Below are positions 45,447 to 53,769 of a DNA stretch of 64,000 nucleotides, one piece after another; position 1 is the first letter of the stretch; each line of letters opens with the position of its first letter. Below the pieces are notes generated by a model. It ran no database searches and was not told the DNA's origin. It worked only from the letters and a program-made list of their open reading frames with translations. The translations under genes were made by a program, and so were the position numbers. The stretch comes from Alphaproteobacteria bacterium (lineage in GTDB: Bacteria; Pseudomonadota; Alphaproteobacteria; RS24), in contig JAQWIP010000102.1 of NCBI GenBank assembly GCA_029248825.1, forward strand, positions 62,001 through 126,000, written 5' to 3'.

Positions 45447-46181
45447 ATGAGCGCGCCAGACGAGCCCCCCGAAAGCGAGATTTCCGAAGACCGGAAACGC
45501 GTTGTATATGGCCGCCGACAAGGCCATAAACTGCATCCGCGACAAGCCAAATTGGTCGATGATTTGCTGCCGCGCCTGCGCGTGGATGTGCAAGCCTTGG
45601 CGCGCCCTGCCGATTGGTTTTCGCGCGCTTTTGAGACTTATGCCTTGGAAATTGGCTTTGGCGGTGGCGAGCATTTGGTGTCGCGCGCGCGCGCTCAAAC
45701 CGATGTCGGTTTCATTGGCTGCGAGCCGTTTTTAAATGGTGTCGCCAAATTGCTTATCGAAATAGACGAAGATAATCTCGATAATATCGCCGTGCATGAT
45801 GAAGATGCGCGCGATGTTTTAGAAGCGCTGCCCGACCAATGTTTGGCGCAAGTCTATTTGCTTTACCCCGACCCGTGGCACAAGAACCGCCATAATAAAC
45901 GCCGCTTCATTAGCCCTGAAAACCTTGACCAAGTGTTTCGGGTTTTGCGCCCGGGCGGACGGTTTTTGGTGGCCAGCGATATCCCCCCCTATATCGAGTG
46001 GACGCTAAGCCATTTGCGCGAGCAAGGCGGCTTTGCTTGGCAAGATGAAACGGGCGACCGCCAAAAGGCGCCCGAGGGTTGGCCTGGCACGCGCTATGAA
46101 GCCAAGGCGCTTCGCGAAGGACGCGTGCCAACGTATCTCGAGTTTATCCGCCGCGAGACGCGCCAAGTCGGAACCCTTTAG
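45447..46181 (+). CDS. trmB: tRNA (guanine-N7-)-methyltransferase
   Basis: 244 residues, Rossmann methyltransferase. EIGFGGGEHLV is the SAM motif, FIGCEPFLNGVAKLL follows, and the family signature VYLLYPDPWHKNRHNKRRF is near 136-154. Makes m7G46 in tRNA. Its end is followed by the rimP promoter. Confidence 0.96.
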   Translation: MSAPDEPPESEISEDRKRVVYGRRQGHKLHPRQAKLVDDLLPRLRVDVQALARPADWFSRAFETYALEIGFGGGEHLVSRARAQTDVGFIGCEPFLNGVAKLLIEIDEDNLDNIAVHDEDARDVLEALPDQCLAQVYLLYPDPWHKNRHNKRRFISPENLDQVFRVLRPGGRFLVASDIPPYIEWTLSHLREQGGFAWQDETGDRQKAPEGWPGTRYEAKALREGRVPTYLEFIRRETRQVGTL

Positions 46182-46186
46182 GGGCT

Positions 46187-46214
46187 TGCGCGCGCTTTCA
46201 AAATGGCTATAGTG
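46187..46214 (+). promoter_or_regulatory. putative promoter of the rimP-nusA-infB operon
   Basis: TTGCGC at 46187-46192, a 16-base spacer and TATAGT at 46209-46214, just after the trmB stop. Predicted transcript start near 46221 gives a leader of about 120 bases. Confidence 0.55.
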
Positions 46215-46242
46215 ACCTCAAATTAAAGCTGCTTTGGGAAAG

Positions 46243-46272
46243 TGGGATGCTGGAAACGGCCCCGCTTTTTTT
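46243..46272 (+). terminator. terminator-like hairpin in the rimP leader
   Basis: GTGGG (46243-46247) pairs with CCCGC (46261-46265), extended by CT/GG inside, and seven T residues follow (46266-46272). It lies downstream of the putative rimP promoter, so it may act as an attenuator as well as ending read-through from trmB. Confidence 0.55.
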
Positions 46273-46290
46273 AATGCTCAAATCTTAAAG

Positions 46291-46306
46291 CTCAAATTTT
46301 TTTGAG
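46291..46306 (+). promoter_or_regulatory. AT-rich hairpin in the rimP leader
   Basis: CTCAAA-TTTT-TTTGAG is a perfect 6-base stem about 26 bases before the Shine-Dalgarno. CTCAAAT also occurs at 46277-46283, so an alternative pairing partner exists. Confidence 0.4.
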
Positions 46307-46343
46307 GGAAGCAAAAGGCAGGCGAGAAATTGAAGGAGATGTC

Positions 46344-46937
46344 ATGTCGCAAGACACGGCTCTAGACACGCCACATTTAAAGGCGCCAGGCCCCGCGCGG
46401 CCGTTTTTGGAACTGGTCGAACCGGTTATCGAAAGCCTTGGCTATGCGCTTTTGCGTATTCGCATGACCGGCGATGACGGCCAGGCTGTTTTGCAAATCA
46501 TGGCGGAAAACGACGAAGCGGGATTGCGTATCGAGCAATGCGAAGAGATTAGTCGGGCGCTGTCGGATGTGATGGATGTCGAAAACCCCATCGCGGGCGC
46601 TTATGCGCTGGAAGTGTCTTCGCCAGGTGTGGCGCGGCCTTTGACGCGGCCTGTCGATTTTGAACGCTGGGCGGGCTATGAAGCCAAATTGGGTCTGCGC
46701 GATGCGATTGACGGCCAGCGGCGGTTTCGCGGTGTGGTGCAAGGCTTTGCCGATGGCGAGGCCTTAATCGAAGTGCAGCTGGCGGGTTTTGATACGCCGC
46801 AAGTCTTAGGACTGGCGATTGGAAATATTGCCGAGGCGCGTTTGGTGCCCGATGAAGACGCCATAAGTGATGCGTTGAAACAGCAGAAAAAGCCCAAGAA
46901 GGGCGATAAGAGCCAAAAGGGCGATGAGAGTAAGTAA
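46344..46937 (+). CDS. rimP: ribosome maturation factor RimP
   Basis: 197 residues. Binds the 30S subunit during assembly. N-terminal alpha/beta domain (LVEPVIESLGYALLRIRM, CEEISRALSDVMDVENPIAGAYALEVSSPGVARPL) and C-terminal SH3-like domain, then a Lys-rich tail. ATG at 46344 has GAAGGAG upstream. First gene of the operon through rpsO. Confidence 0.96.
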   Translation: MSQDTALDTPHLKAPGPARPFLELVEPVIESLGYALLRIRMTGDDGQAVLQIMAENDEAGLRIEQCEEISRALSDVMDVENPIAGAYALEVSSPGVARPLTRPVDFERWAGYEAKLGLRDAIDGQRRFRGVVQGFADGEALIEVQLAGFDTPQVLGLAIGNIAEARLVPDEDAISDALKQQKKPKKGDKSQKGDESK

Positions 46938-46973
46938 ATAAGTCGCGTCAGGTAGACGAGATAAATTAAATTC

Positions 46974-46987
46974 GACCCATTTGGGTC
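46974..46987 (+). other. small hairpin before nusA
   Basis: GACCC-ATTT-GGGTC, 5 to 6 base pairs, ends about 10 bases before the nusA AGGAG. It may shape translation initiation or mark mRNA processing between rimP and nusA. Confidence 0.35.
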
Positions 46988-47007
46988 AGCCAATTTAGGA
47001 GATGAAA

Positions 47008-48714
47008 ATGGCGACAGGGATTAGCGCAAATAAACTGGAGTTGCTGCAGATTGCCGACGCGGTCGCGCGCGAAAAAGGCATTGAGGTCGAGATTGTTTTA
47101 TCGGCTATGTCGGACGCCATCGAGAAGGCCGCTAAGGCGCGCTATGGTCAGGAAAACGATATTCGGGTAGCGATTGACCCGAAGACCGGCGAGACCAAAT
47201 TGCTGCGCGCCGTGCAAGTGGTTGACTTGGTCGAAAACGACGATACGCAAATCTCGCTTCCGGTCGCCCAACGCGACAATCCAGAAGCCAAGATTGGCGA
47301 TGAAGTCATCGACGAATTGCCGCCTGTTGAATTTGGTCGCATCGCGACGCAAGCCGCCAAGCAAGTGATTGTGCAGCGGGTTCGCGAAGCCGAGCGCGAG
47401 CGCCAATTTGAAGAGTTTAAAGATCGCGTGGGCGAGATTATCAATGGTCTGGTCAAGCGCGTGGAATACGGCAATGTCGTGATGGATTTGGGACGTGGCG
47501 AAGCTGTGGTGCGCCGCGATAATCTTATCCCGCGCGAAGTCTTCCGTCCGGGCGACCGCATTCGCGCTTACATTCAAAATGTGCGTCGCGAACAGCGTGG
47601 CCCGCAGATTATTCTGTCGCGTACCGATCCGGCTTTCATGTCGAAATTGTTCATGCAGGAAGTGCCTGAAATTTATGACGGCGTCATCGAAGTGCGTGCC
47701 GTGGCGCGCGATGCGGGTAGCCGAGCTAAAATTGGCGTTATCTCCAACGACCCAGGCATTGACCCTGTAGGCGCTTGTGTGGGTATGCGCGGTAGCCGTG
47801 TGCAGGCCGTGGTCAATGAGCTGCAAGGCGAAAAAGTCGATATTATTCCGTGGTCGCCTGACCCTGCCGCTTTCATCGTGAACGCTTTGGCACCTGCTGA
47901 AGTTACCAAAGTGGTGCTGGATGAAGATGTGCAACGCATTGAAGTTGTGGTGCCGGATGAGCAATTGAGCTTGGCCATTGGCCGTCGCGGCCAAAATGTG
48001 CGTCTTGCATCGCAGCTCACCGGTTGGGACATCGACATTATGACCGAAGCGCAAGAGAGCGAGCGTCGTCAGGCAGAATTTGCCGAACGCACCGCCTTGT
48101 TCATGGGCGCTTTGGATGTCGATGAGATGATTGCCCAATTGCTGGCGTCAGAAGGTTTCTCGACCGTCGAAGAAGTGGCCTATGTGCCAGCCGAAGAAAT
48201 TACTTATATCGAGGGCTTTGACGAGGAAACGGCAGAAGAAATTCAAAACCGGGCCCGCGATCATTTGGACCGCGAAAATGCCAAGCTGGATACGCAACGC
48301 ACAGAAATGGGCGTTGGCGATGATTTGGCCGCCATGGAGGGCATGACGCCAGCCATGTTGGTGCGCTTTGGCGAGAATGACATTAAGTCGCTGGAAGATT
48401 TTGCGGGCTGTGTGACCGATGATTTGACGGGTTGGTTTGAAACCGTCGAGCGTCGTCGTGTGCGCCAAGAAGGTATTCTGGATGGCTTTGATGTCTCGCC
48501 GGAAGAAGCCGAGGGTCTGATTATGTCGGCCCGCGTTTTGGCGGGTTGGATTACCCAAGAAGAGCTAGACCAGCAACGCGCCGAAGAAGCGGCGCGCGTG
48601 GAAGCCGAATTGGCCGCGCAGCAGGAAGCGGAAAATCCGACACCTGCCGCAGACGCCGAACTTATCGATCCCTTTGCCCCCGCACCAGACGCTTCGGCGC
48701 CGAGTGCGGAATAA
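47008..48714 (+). CDS. nusA: transcription termination/antitermination factor NusA
   Basis: 568 residues. N-terminal RNA-polymerase-binding domain, S1 domain (about 130-200, NGLVKRVEYGNVVMDLGRGEAVV), two KH domains with GACVGMRGSRVQAVV and SLAIGRRGQNVRLA, and two C-terminal helix-hairpin-helix repeats, then an acidic Ala-rich tail. ATG 47008 is preferred over 47002 because AGGAG (46997-47001) is 6 bases away. Confidence 0.98.
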   Translation: MATGISANKLELLQIADAVAREKGIEVEIVLSAMSDAIEKAAKARYGQENDIRVAIDPKTGETKLLRAVQVVDLVENDDTQISLPVAQRDNPEAKIGDEVIDELPPVEFGRIATQAAKQVIVQRVREAERERQFEEFKDRVGEIINGLVKRVEYGNVVMDLGRGEAVVRRDNLIPREVFRPGDRIRAYIQNVRREQRGPQIILSRTDPAFMSKLFMQEVPEIYDGVIEVRAVARDAGSRAKIGVISNDPGIDPVGACVGMRGSRVQAVVNELQGEKVDIIPWSPDPAAFIVNALAPAEVTKVVLDEDVQRIEVVVPDEQLSLAIGRRGQNVRLASQLTGWDIDIMTEAQESERRQAEFAERTALFMGALDVDEMIAQLLASEGFSTVEEVAYVPAEEITYIEGFDEETAEEIQNRARDHLDRENAKLDTQRTEMGVGDDLAAMEGMTPAMLVRFGENDIKSLEDFAGCVTDDLTGWFETVERRRVRQEGILDGFDVSPEEAEGLIMSARVLAGWITQEELDQQRAEEAARVEAELAAQQEAENPTPAADAELIDPFAPAPDASAPSAE

Positions 48715-48730
48715 GGCTTGAGCTAAGATT

Positions 48731-49327
48731 ATGGGGGGGCTTCAAACCTGCCAGATAAGTGGCAAGGAAGCCGAGAGCGCCGATATGTTGCGCTTTGTCC
48801 TCTCGCCCGATGGCGAGCTGACCCCAGATCTCGGGCAAAAACTGCCCGGCGAAAGCATTTGGCTAGCCAATCAGCGCGACCTTGTGGCGCCTTTGGCGGC
48901 TAAATTTGCTACTCCGGTTGCCGATTTACAAGCTGGCGCCCCCGAAAGCCTAGAGCTTAGGCTGGAGAGATTAATGCGCCAACAAGCGCATGGTATTTTG
49001 GGGCTGATGCGCAAATCGGGAGCCGTGGTGATGGGCTTCATGAAAGTGGAGGCCGCGCTGAAAAAGGGTCAGATTGTGCTGCTGTTTGCAGCCCATGATG
49101 GCGCCGAGAATGGACGACAAGTATTGGCGCAAAAAGCCCGTGCGATGGACATAAGATTATGCGCTTTATTTAGCGCAGACGAATTGGGCATGGCCTTTGG
49201 CCGTGAAAATGTGATACATGCAGGGCTTACCGATGCGCGTTGGTTGTCCCGTATCGATAAAGAAACCACGCGACTGGCGATCTTTTTAGGCGACCAAGTG
49301 AGCATGGATAGGAGTGAGAGCGAATGA
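48731..49327 (+). CDS. YlxR (DUF448) RNA-binding protein with L7Ae-like domain
   Basis: 198 residues. N-terminal YlxR domain (MLRFVLSPDGELTPDLGQKLPGESIWLA) and a C-terminal L7Ae/ribosomal L30e-like domain (GLMRKSGAVVMGFMKVEAALKKGQIVLLFAAHDGA). The usual RxCxxxR at the start and the GRGAY-type segment are degenerate here (TCQISGKE, PGESIWL). Between nusA and infB as in nearly all bacteria; ATGA overlap with infB. Confidence 0.88.
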   Translation: MGGLQTCQISGKEAESADMLRFVLSPDGELTPDLGQKLPGESIWLANQRDLVAPLAAKFATPVADLQAGAPESLELRLERLMRQQAHGILGLMRKSGAVVMGFMKVEAALKKGQIVLLFAAHDGAENGRQVLAQKARAMDIRLCALFSADELGMAFGRENVIHAGLTDARWLSRIDKETTRLAIFLGDQVSMDRSESE

Positions 49328-51858
49328 GCGACGCAAAAACAGGTGATGAAGCCGCCAACGGCGATGCCACTCAAGACGGCGAAGCCAAACGCGGCAAGAC
49401 CATGTCTTTGAAACGGACAGTGGAAAGCGGGCAAGTGCGCCAAAGCTTTTCGCATGGCCGTTCCAAATCCGTATTGGTCGAAAAACGCCGGAAACGCGTT
49501 GTTAAACCGGGGCAAGAAGAAGCCCAAGCCGCGGCTCCAGTGGAAGCTCAGCCAGCGCCGGCCGCGCCAACGCCAGCCCCGCCAAGCGCCCCTGCTATGC
49601 CAGAAGGCCTGTCGAAAGCCGAGCAAGATAAACGCCTTGCCGCTGTCGCCGAAGCTAAAGTTCGCGCCGTTGAAGAAGCCAAACAAGCCGAAATTGATAA
49701 CAAACGCCGCGCCGAAGAAGACGCCAAGCGCGCCGAAGAACGCGCCGCTTTGGATGCCGAAGCCGCCAAACAGGCCGAAGCGAATTCGCGCAAAGCCAAG
49801 AAAAGTGATGTCGTCGACCCTGTGGATGCGCCCCCTGCCGAGCCAGCTTTGGTGACGCGGGCGACCAAACAAGCGCCGACCGTGGCCACGGCAGATGAGA
49901 AAAAACGCGCCGAAGAAAAACGCCGCACCGCAACCCCAGATAAGCGCACTGGCGAACGCCGCCGTCGCACGGGCAAGCTGACCATTAATGATGCGCTTAA
50001 CGATGAAGAGCGCGTGCGTTCGCTGGCCTCTATGCGGCGTCGTCGCGAGCGCGAAAAACGCCAAGCCAATAATTCGGGCGACGGCGCAAAAGTCGCGCGC
50101 ATGGTGCAATTGCCAGATACGATTAGCATTCAAGAGCTTGCCAATCGCATGGCCGAACGCGCCGTGGATGTGATTAAAGTGCTGATGCAGCAAGGTATTA
50201 TGGCGCAAATCAATGATGTGATTGACGCCGATACCGCGCAAATCGTTGCCGAAGATTTGGGTCACCAAGTCAAACGCGTATCGGAAAGTGACGTGGAAGA
50301 TTCGATTGTCACCGCCGATGATGACGATGAAGATAAAACCTCGCGTCCCCCTGTGGTGACCGTTATGGGTCACGTCGACCATGGTAAAACCTCGCTCCTC
50401 GATGCGCTTCGCAAAGCCAAAGTGGCCGATGGCGAAGCCGGTGGCATCACCCAGCATATTGGCGCGTATCAGACGCAAACCGAAGCTGGCGAGACGCTTA
50501 CCTTTATCGACACACCAGGTCATGCGGCCTTTACCGCCATGCGCGCACGCGGCGCTAAAGTGACCGATTTGGTTATTCTTGTGGTGGCTGGTGATGATGG
50601 CGTTATGCCGCAAACCGTGGAAGCCATTAACCACGCCAAGGCGGCGGAAGCGCCGATGATTGTGGCCATCAATAAAATGGATAAGCCAGAAGCCGATGCC
50701 AATCGGGTGAAAAATGATTTGTTGCAGCACGAGATTATTTCCGAGGAAATGGGCGGCGACACGCAGATGATTGAAGTCTCGGCGCAAACCGGCGATGGCC
50801 TTGATAATCTTCTCGAAGCGGTCGCGCTACAAGCCGAGCTGATGGAGCTGAAAGCCAAAGCTGACCGCGCGGCCGAAGGCATTGTGATTGAAGCCAAACT
50901 CGACAAAGGTCGCGGTGCGGTGGCCACGGTTCTGGTGCAACGCGGCACGTTGAGTGTTGGCGATATTTTTGTAGTGGGTCAAGAATCGGGTCGGGTTCGC
51001 GCGCTGATTGATGACAAAGGCCAACAGATTAAAACGGCCGGGCCTTCGTCTCCGGTAGAAGTTTTGGGCGCTGGCGGCGTGCCGGGTGCGGGGGAAATTT
51101 TCACCGTGGTCGAAAACGAAGCCGATGCGCGCGAAGTCGCTGAATATCGCGCCCGCAAAGCGCGTCAGCAATCGAGTGATATTGCGCCGCGCGCGGCCTC
51201 TTTGGATCAGATGATAAGCCAATTGGAAACCGCCGAACGCGCCGAAATTGCCATTGTCGTCAAAGGCGATGTGCAAGGCTCGGTGGAAGCTATCTCGCAA
51301 GCGGCGGTGAAACTTGGCACCGATGAGGTTTCGGCACGGGTTATTCATACCGGCGTTGGCGGCATCACCGAAAGCGACATTACTTTGGCGGCGGCCTCGC
51401 GCGCCGTTGTCTTTGGCTTTAACACGCGCGCCAATGGCCAAGCGCGCAGCATGGCCGAAGCCGAAGGCATTGAAATTCGCTATTACAATGTGATTTACGA
51501 TTTGGTCGATGATTTGAAAGCCGCCATGGCGGGCATGTTGTCGCCAGAATTGCGCGAAACCGCTCTTGGCACAGCCGAAGTCTTGGAAGTGTTTAAAGTG
51601 GGTAAAGCCGATAAAGCGGCCGGTGGTTTGGTCGGCACAGGCCTTGTGCGCCGGGGTGCCAAAGTGCGTCTCATCCGCGATGACATTGTCATCCACGAAG
51701 GCGAATTGTCTTCCCTGCGCCGCTTCAAAGACGAAGTCAAAGAGGTTCAGTCGGGTCAAGAATGTGGTATGGCTTTTGAAAATTACAAAGACCTCAAGCC
51801 TGGCGATACCATCGAGTGCTATGAAGTCGAGGAAATTGCTCGCACACTCGATAGCTAA
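49324..51858 (+). CDS. infB: translation initiation factor IF-2
   Basis: 844 residues. Long charged Ala/Lys/Glu N-terminal extension (about 1-220), IF2_N domain (TISIQELANRMAERAVDVIKVLMQQG), GTPase with G1 GHVDHGKT near 349-356, DTPGHAAF and NKMDK, then domains II-IV. Delivers fMet-tRNA to the 30S subunit. Ends 18 bases before rbfA. Confidence 0.98.
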   Translation: MSDAKTGDEAANGDATQDGEAKRGKTMSLKRTVESGQVRQSFSHGRSKSVLVEKRRKRVVKPGQEEAQAAAPVEAQPAPAAPTPAPPSAPAMPEGLSKAEQDKRLAAVAEAKVRAVEEAKQAEIDNKRRAEEDAKRAEERAALDAEAAKQAEANSRKAKKSDVVDPVDAPPAEPALVTRATKQAPTVATADEKKRAEEKRRTATPDKRTGERRRRTGKLTINDALNDEERVRSLASMRRRREREKRQANNSGDGAKVARMVQLPDTISIQELANRMAERAVDVIKVLMQQGIMAQINDVIDADTAQIVAEDLGHQVKRVSESDVEDSIVTADDDDEDKTSRPPVVTVMGHVDHGKTSLLDALRKAKVADGEAGGITQHIGAYQTQTEAGETLTFIDTPGHAAFTAMRARGAKVTDLVILVVAGDDGVMPQTVEAINHAKAAEAPMIVAINKMDKPEADANRVKNDLLQHEIISEEMGGDTQMIEVSAQTGDGLDNLLEAVALQAELMELKAKADRAAEGIVIEAKLDKGRGAVATVLVQRGTLSVGDIFVVGQESGRVRALIDDKGQQIKTAGPSSPVEVLGAGGVPGAGEIFTVVENEADAREVAEYRARKARQQSSDIAPRAASLDQMISQLETAERAEIAIVVKGDVQGSVEAISQAAVKLGTDEVSARVIHTGVGGITESDITLAAASRAVVFGFNTRANGQARSMAEAEGIEIRYYNVIYDLVDDLKAAMAGMLSPELRETALGTAEVLEVFKVGKADKAAGGLVGTGLVRRGAKVRLIRDDIVIHEGELSSLRRFKDEVKEVQSGQECGMAFENYKDLKPGDTIECYEVEEIARTLDS

Positions 51859-51876
51859 GCGAGAGCTTTTACCGAT

Positions 51877-52293
51877 ATGGCGGAGAAAAAGAACATTGCC
51901 GGCAAACCTCCCTCGCAGCGTCAATTGCGGGTCGGGGAAATGCTGCGCCATCGCTTGAGCGAGGTGCTGCACGCGGCGGATTTTGAAGCCAAGGTTTTGA
52001 AAAAAGCCAATATCACCGTCACCGAAGTCCGCATCAGCCCAGATTTGCGTCATGCCACCGCCTATATTATGCCTTTGGGCGGCGACCATATTGAAAAAAT
52101 CGTGACGCTGTTGAACGACGAAGTGCCACGGCTGAAAAAAATCTCTATGTCGGGACTGCATTTGAAATATACGCCCGACTTTAAATTTGCCGCCGATAAA
52201 AGTTTCGACCAAGCGGCGGCCATGGATGAACTTTTATCCTCGGATGTGGTGGCTGGCGATATCGCCGATTTAGAGACGCCCGACGGCGCCTAA
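51877..52293 (+). CDS. rbfA: ribosome-binding factor A
   Basis: 138 residues, KH-like small protein that acts in 16S 5'-end maturation and cold adaptation. Visible: SQRQLRVGEMLRHRLSEVL, TVTEVRISPDLRHATAYIMPLGG, and SGLHLKYTPDFKFAADKSFDQA. Lies between infB and truB. Confidence 0.95.
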   Translation: MAEKKNIAGKPPSQRQLRVGEMLRHRLSEVLHAADFEAKVLKKANITVTEVRISPDLRHATAYIMPLGGDHIEKIVTLLNDEVPRLKKISMSGLHLKYTPDFKFAADKSFDQAAAMDELLSSDVVAGDIADLETPDGA

Positions 52294-52321
52294 GCGCTTT
52301 TGAAGAAAAGAGAGGCAGCGA

Positions 52322-53233
52322 TTGGCTCGACGCAAAAAAGGCCGGAAACTCTCTGGCTGGATCAATTTAGACAAACCCTATGAATTAGGCTCCACGCCCG
52401 CCGTCTCGCGGGTGCGATGGTTGTTTCACGCGCAAAAAGCCGGTCACGCTGGCACGCTGGACCCTTTGGCCACGGGCGTTTTGCCGATTGCTTTGGGCGA
52501 GGCCACCAAAACCGTCTCTTTTATGCAAGATGCCGCCAAGACCTATCGCGTTAGCGTCGGGCTCGGCGTCTCTACCACCACGGATGATATGGAGGGGGAG
52601 CCGCTGGAAACCAGCGCGCATCGGCCAGAGACGCAAGAGATTAAGGCGGCTTTGGCGTCTTTTACGGGCGAGATTCAGCAAGTGCCGCCACAGTTTTCCG
52701 CCATTCGCAAAGATGGCGTGCGCGCTTATGCTAAAGCGCGGGCGGGCGAGGCGGTGGAGCTGGAGGCGCGCAAAGTGCGCATCGACCATATTCGGTTTTT
52801 GCGCCGCGTCGATGCCGACCATTTCACGCTCGAGGTAGATTGCGGCAAAGGGGTATATATTCGCTCTTTGGCGCGCGATTTAGCGCTGCAACTTGGCTCG
52901 CGCGGGCATGTGACAAAACTGCGCCGAACGCGGGTTGGGCCGTTTGACGAAAAATCCGCTTTAGGGCTAGATAAATTAAACAATCTGGGCCATAGTGCGC
53001 CCGATTTGGCAGCTCTGGATGCTTGCCTGTTACCCCTTACGACCGCGCTGGACGACATCTTGGCGGTGGCCATTGGGGGCGACGAGGCATCCCGCATAAA
53101 GCAGGGGCAAGCTATATCACCGCAAGGTTTGGCGGTTATGGGGCCGGTGCTTCTCACACATGAGGGGCACCCCGTTGCCATAGCGCACCAAGAAGGGGAA
53201 ACCCTAAAACCTGTGCGGGTGTTTAACCTCTAG
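52322..53233 (+). CDS. truB: tRNA pseudouridine-55 synthase
   Basis: 303 residues. Catalytic Asp47 in AGHAGTLDPLATGVLPIALG; KTYRVSVGLGVSTTTDD and the PUA-like C-terminus follow. Start is a TTG at 52322 with GAGG about 7 bases upstream; the peptide then begins with the typical basic RRKKGRKLSGWINLDKP. Followed by the rpsO leader. Confidence 0.96.
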   Translation: MARRKKGRKLSGWINLDKPYELGSTPAVSRVRWLFHAQKAGHAGTLDPLATGVLPIALGEATKTVSFMQDAAKTYRVSVGLGVSTTTDDMEGEPLETSAHRPETQEIKAALASFTGEIQQVPPQFSAIRKDGVRAYAKARAGEAVELEARKVRIDHIRFLRRVDADHFTLEVDCGKGVYIRSLARDLALQLGSRGHVTKLRRTRVGPFDEKSALGLDKLNNLGHSAPDLAALDACLLPLTTALDDILAVAIGGDEASRIKQGQAISPQGLAVMGPVLLTHEGHPVAIAHQEGETLKPVRVFNL

Positions 53234-53284
53234 AACCCAAGGGTTCGTCTCAAGACCGCGAGGTCTTTTATAAAGGAGAGTAGG
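53234..53284 (+). promoter_or_regulatory. rpsO leader with two hairpins
   Basis: Between truB and rpsO, GAACC-CAAG-GGTTC (53233-53246) and AAGACC-GCGA-GGTCTT (53252-53267, GNRA tetraloop) lie in tandem, the second ending 6 bases before the AAGGAG. In several bacteria S15 represses its own mRNA through such a leader; that is the inference here. Confidence 0.45.
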
Positions 53285-53554
53285 ATGTCGATTACTGCCG
53301 AGCGCAAAGACGCGCTGATTAAAGAATATGCAACGGTTGCCGGTGACACTGGGTCGCCAGAAGTGCAAGTGGCTATTCTATCAGAACGTATTACCAATCT
53401 AACCGAACATTTTCAGACCCACGCCAAGGATAATCATTCGCGTCGTGGTTTGTTGAAAATGGTAAGCCAACGCCGTCGCCTGCTTGACTATGTTAAGGGT
53501 CGCGATGTGGAGCGTTATAAAAGCCTCATCGAGCGTTTGGGCTTGCGTCGTTAG
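53285..53554 (+). CDS. rpsO: 30S ribosomal protein S15
   Basis: 89 residues, full length. Family features are clear: GDTGSPEVQVAILSERI, LTEHFQTHAKDNHSRRGLLKMVSQRRRLLDYVK and the final ERLGLRR. Binds the 16S central domain. AAGGAG upstream; a strong terminator follows. Confidence 0.99.
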   Translation: MSITAERKDALIKEYATVAGDTGSPEVQVAILSERITNLTEHFQTHAKDNHSRRGLLKMVSQRRRLLDYVKGRDVERYKSLIERLGLRR

Positions 53555-53568
53555 ACTGCGTTAATGTG

Positions 53569-53600
53569 AAAACCGGCCTTTATTGTTGAGGCCGGTTTTT
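53569..53600 (+). terminator. intrinsic terminator after rpsO
   Basis: AAAACCGGCC (53569-53578) and GGCCGGTTTT (53590-53599) form a 10-base perfect stem with an 11-base loop, ending in a T run. It separates the rimP-rpsO operon from pnp, at least in part. Confidence 0.85.
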
Positions 53601-53769
53601 CCTTTCTGTCATAAGGCCTGACAGACCTTTTTCTGGCATGAGGTCAGAAAAAACAGAGGAAAGAGAACTGGCCTTATTTTGGTTCTCGATTGAAGCTGCT
53701 CCTTTCAAGGGAAAGGAGCTTTGGCAAAGCAAGCCTAGATAAGGCGGCTTGCCGTGATAGGAAAAACGA
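53601..53769 (+). promoter_or_regulatory. hairpin-rich leader of pnp
   Basis: The gap holds several stems in series: CTGTCA/TGACAG (53606-53624); TTTTTCTG/CAGAAAAA (53628-53652); GAGAAC/GTTCTC (53663-53687); GCTCCTTTC/GAAAGGAGC with an AAGG loop (53698-53719); and CAAGCC/GGCTTG (53730-53751). A TAGGAAAA follows before the pnp ATG. In enterobacteria the pnp leader is cut by RNase III and then repressed by PNPase itself; the same logic is plausible. Confidence 0.5.

Noticed and set aside
47098..48138. 346-codon minus-strand frame opposite nusA
   Set aside because: Same cause: antisense of a certain gene, no ribosome-binding site, low-quality composition.
49069..52212. Very long minus-strand reading frames opposite ylxR-infB-rbfA (461 and 572 codons)
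   Set aside because: They mirror real genes with strong motifs on the plus strand. Rare use of TTA, CTA and TCA codons in this genome leaves the antisense frame open; the products are rich in His, Phe and Arg and match no family.
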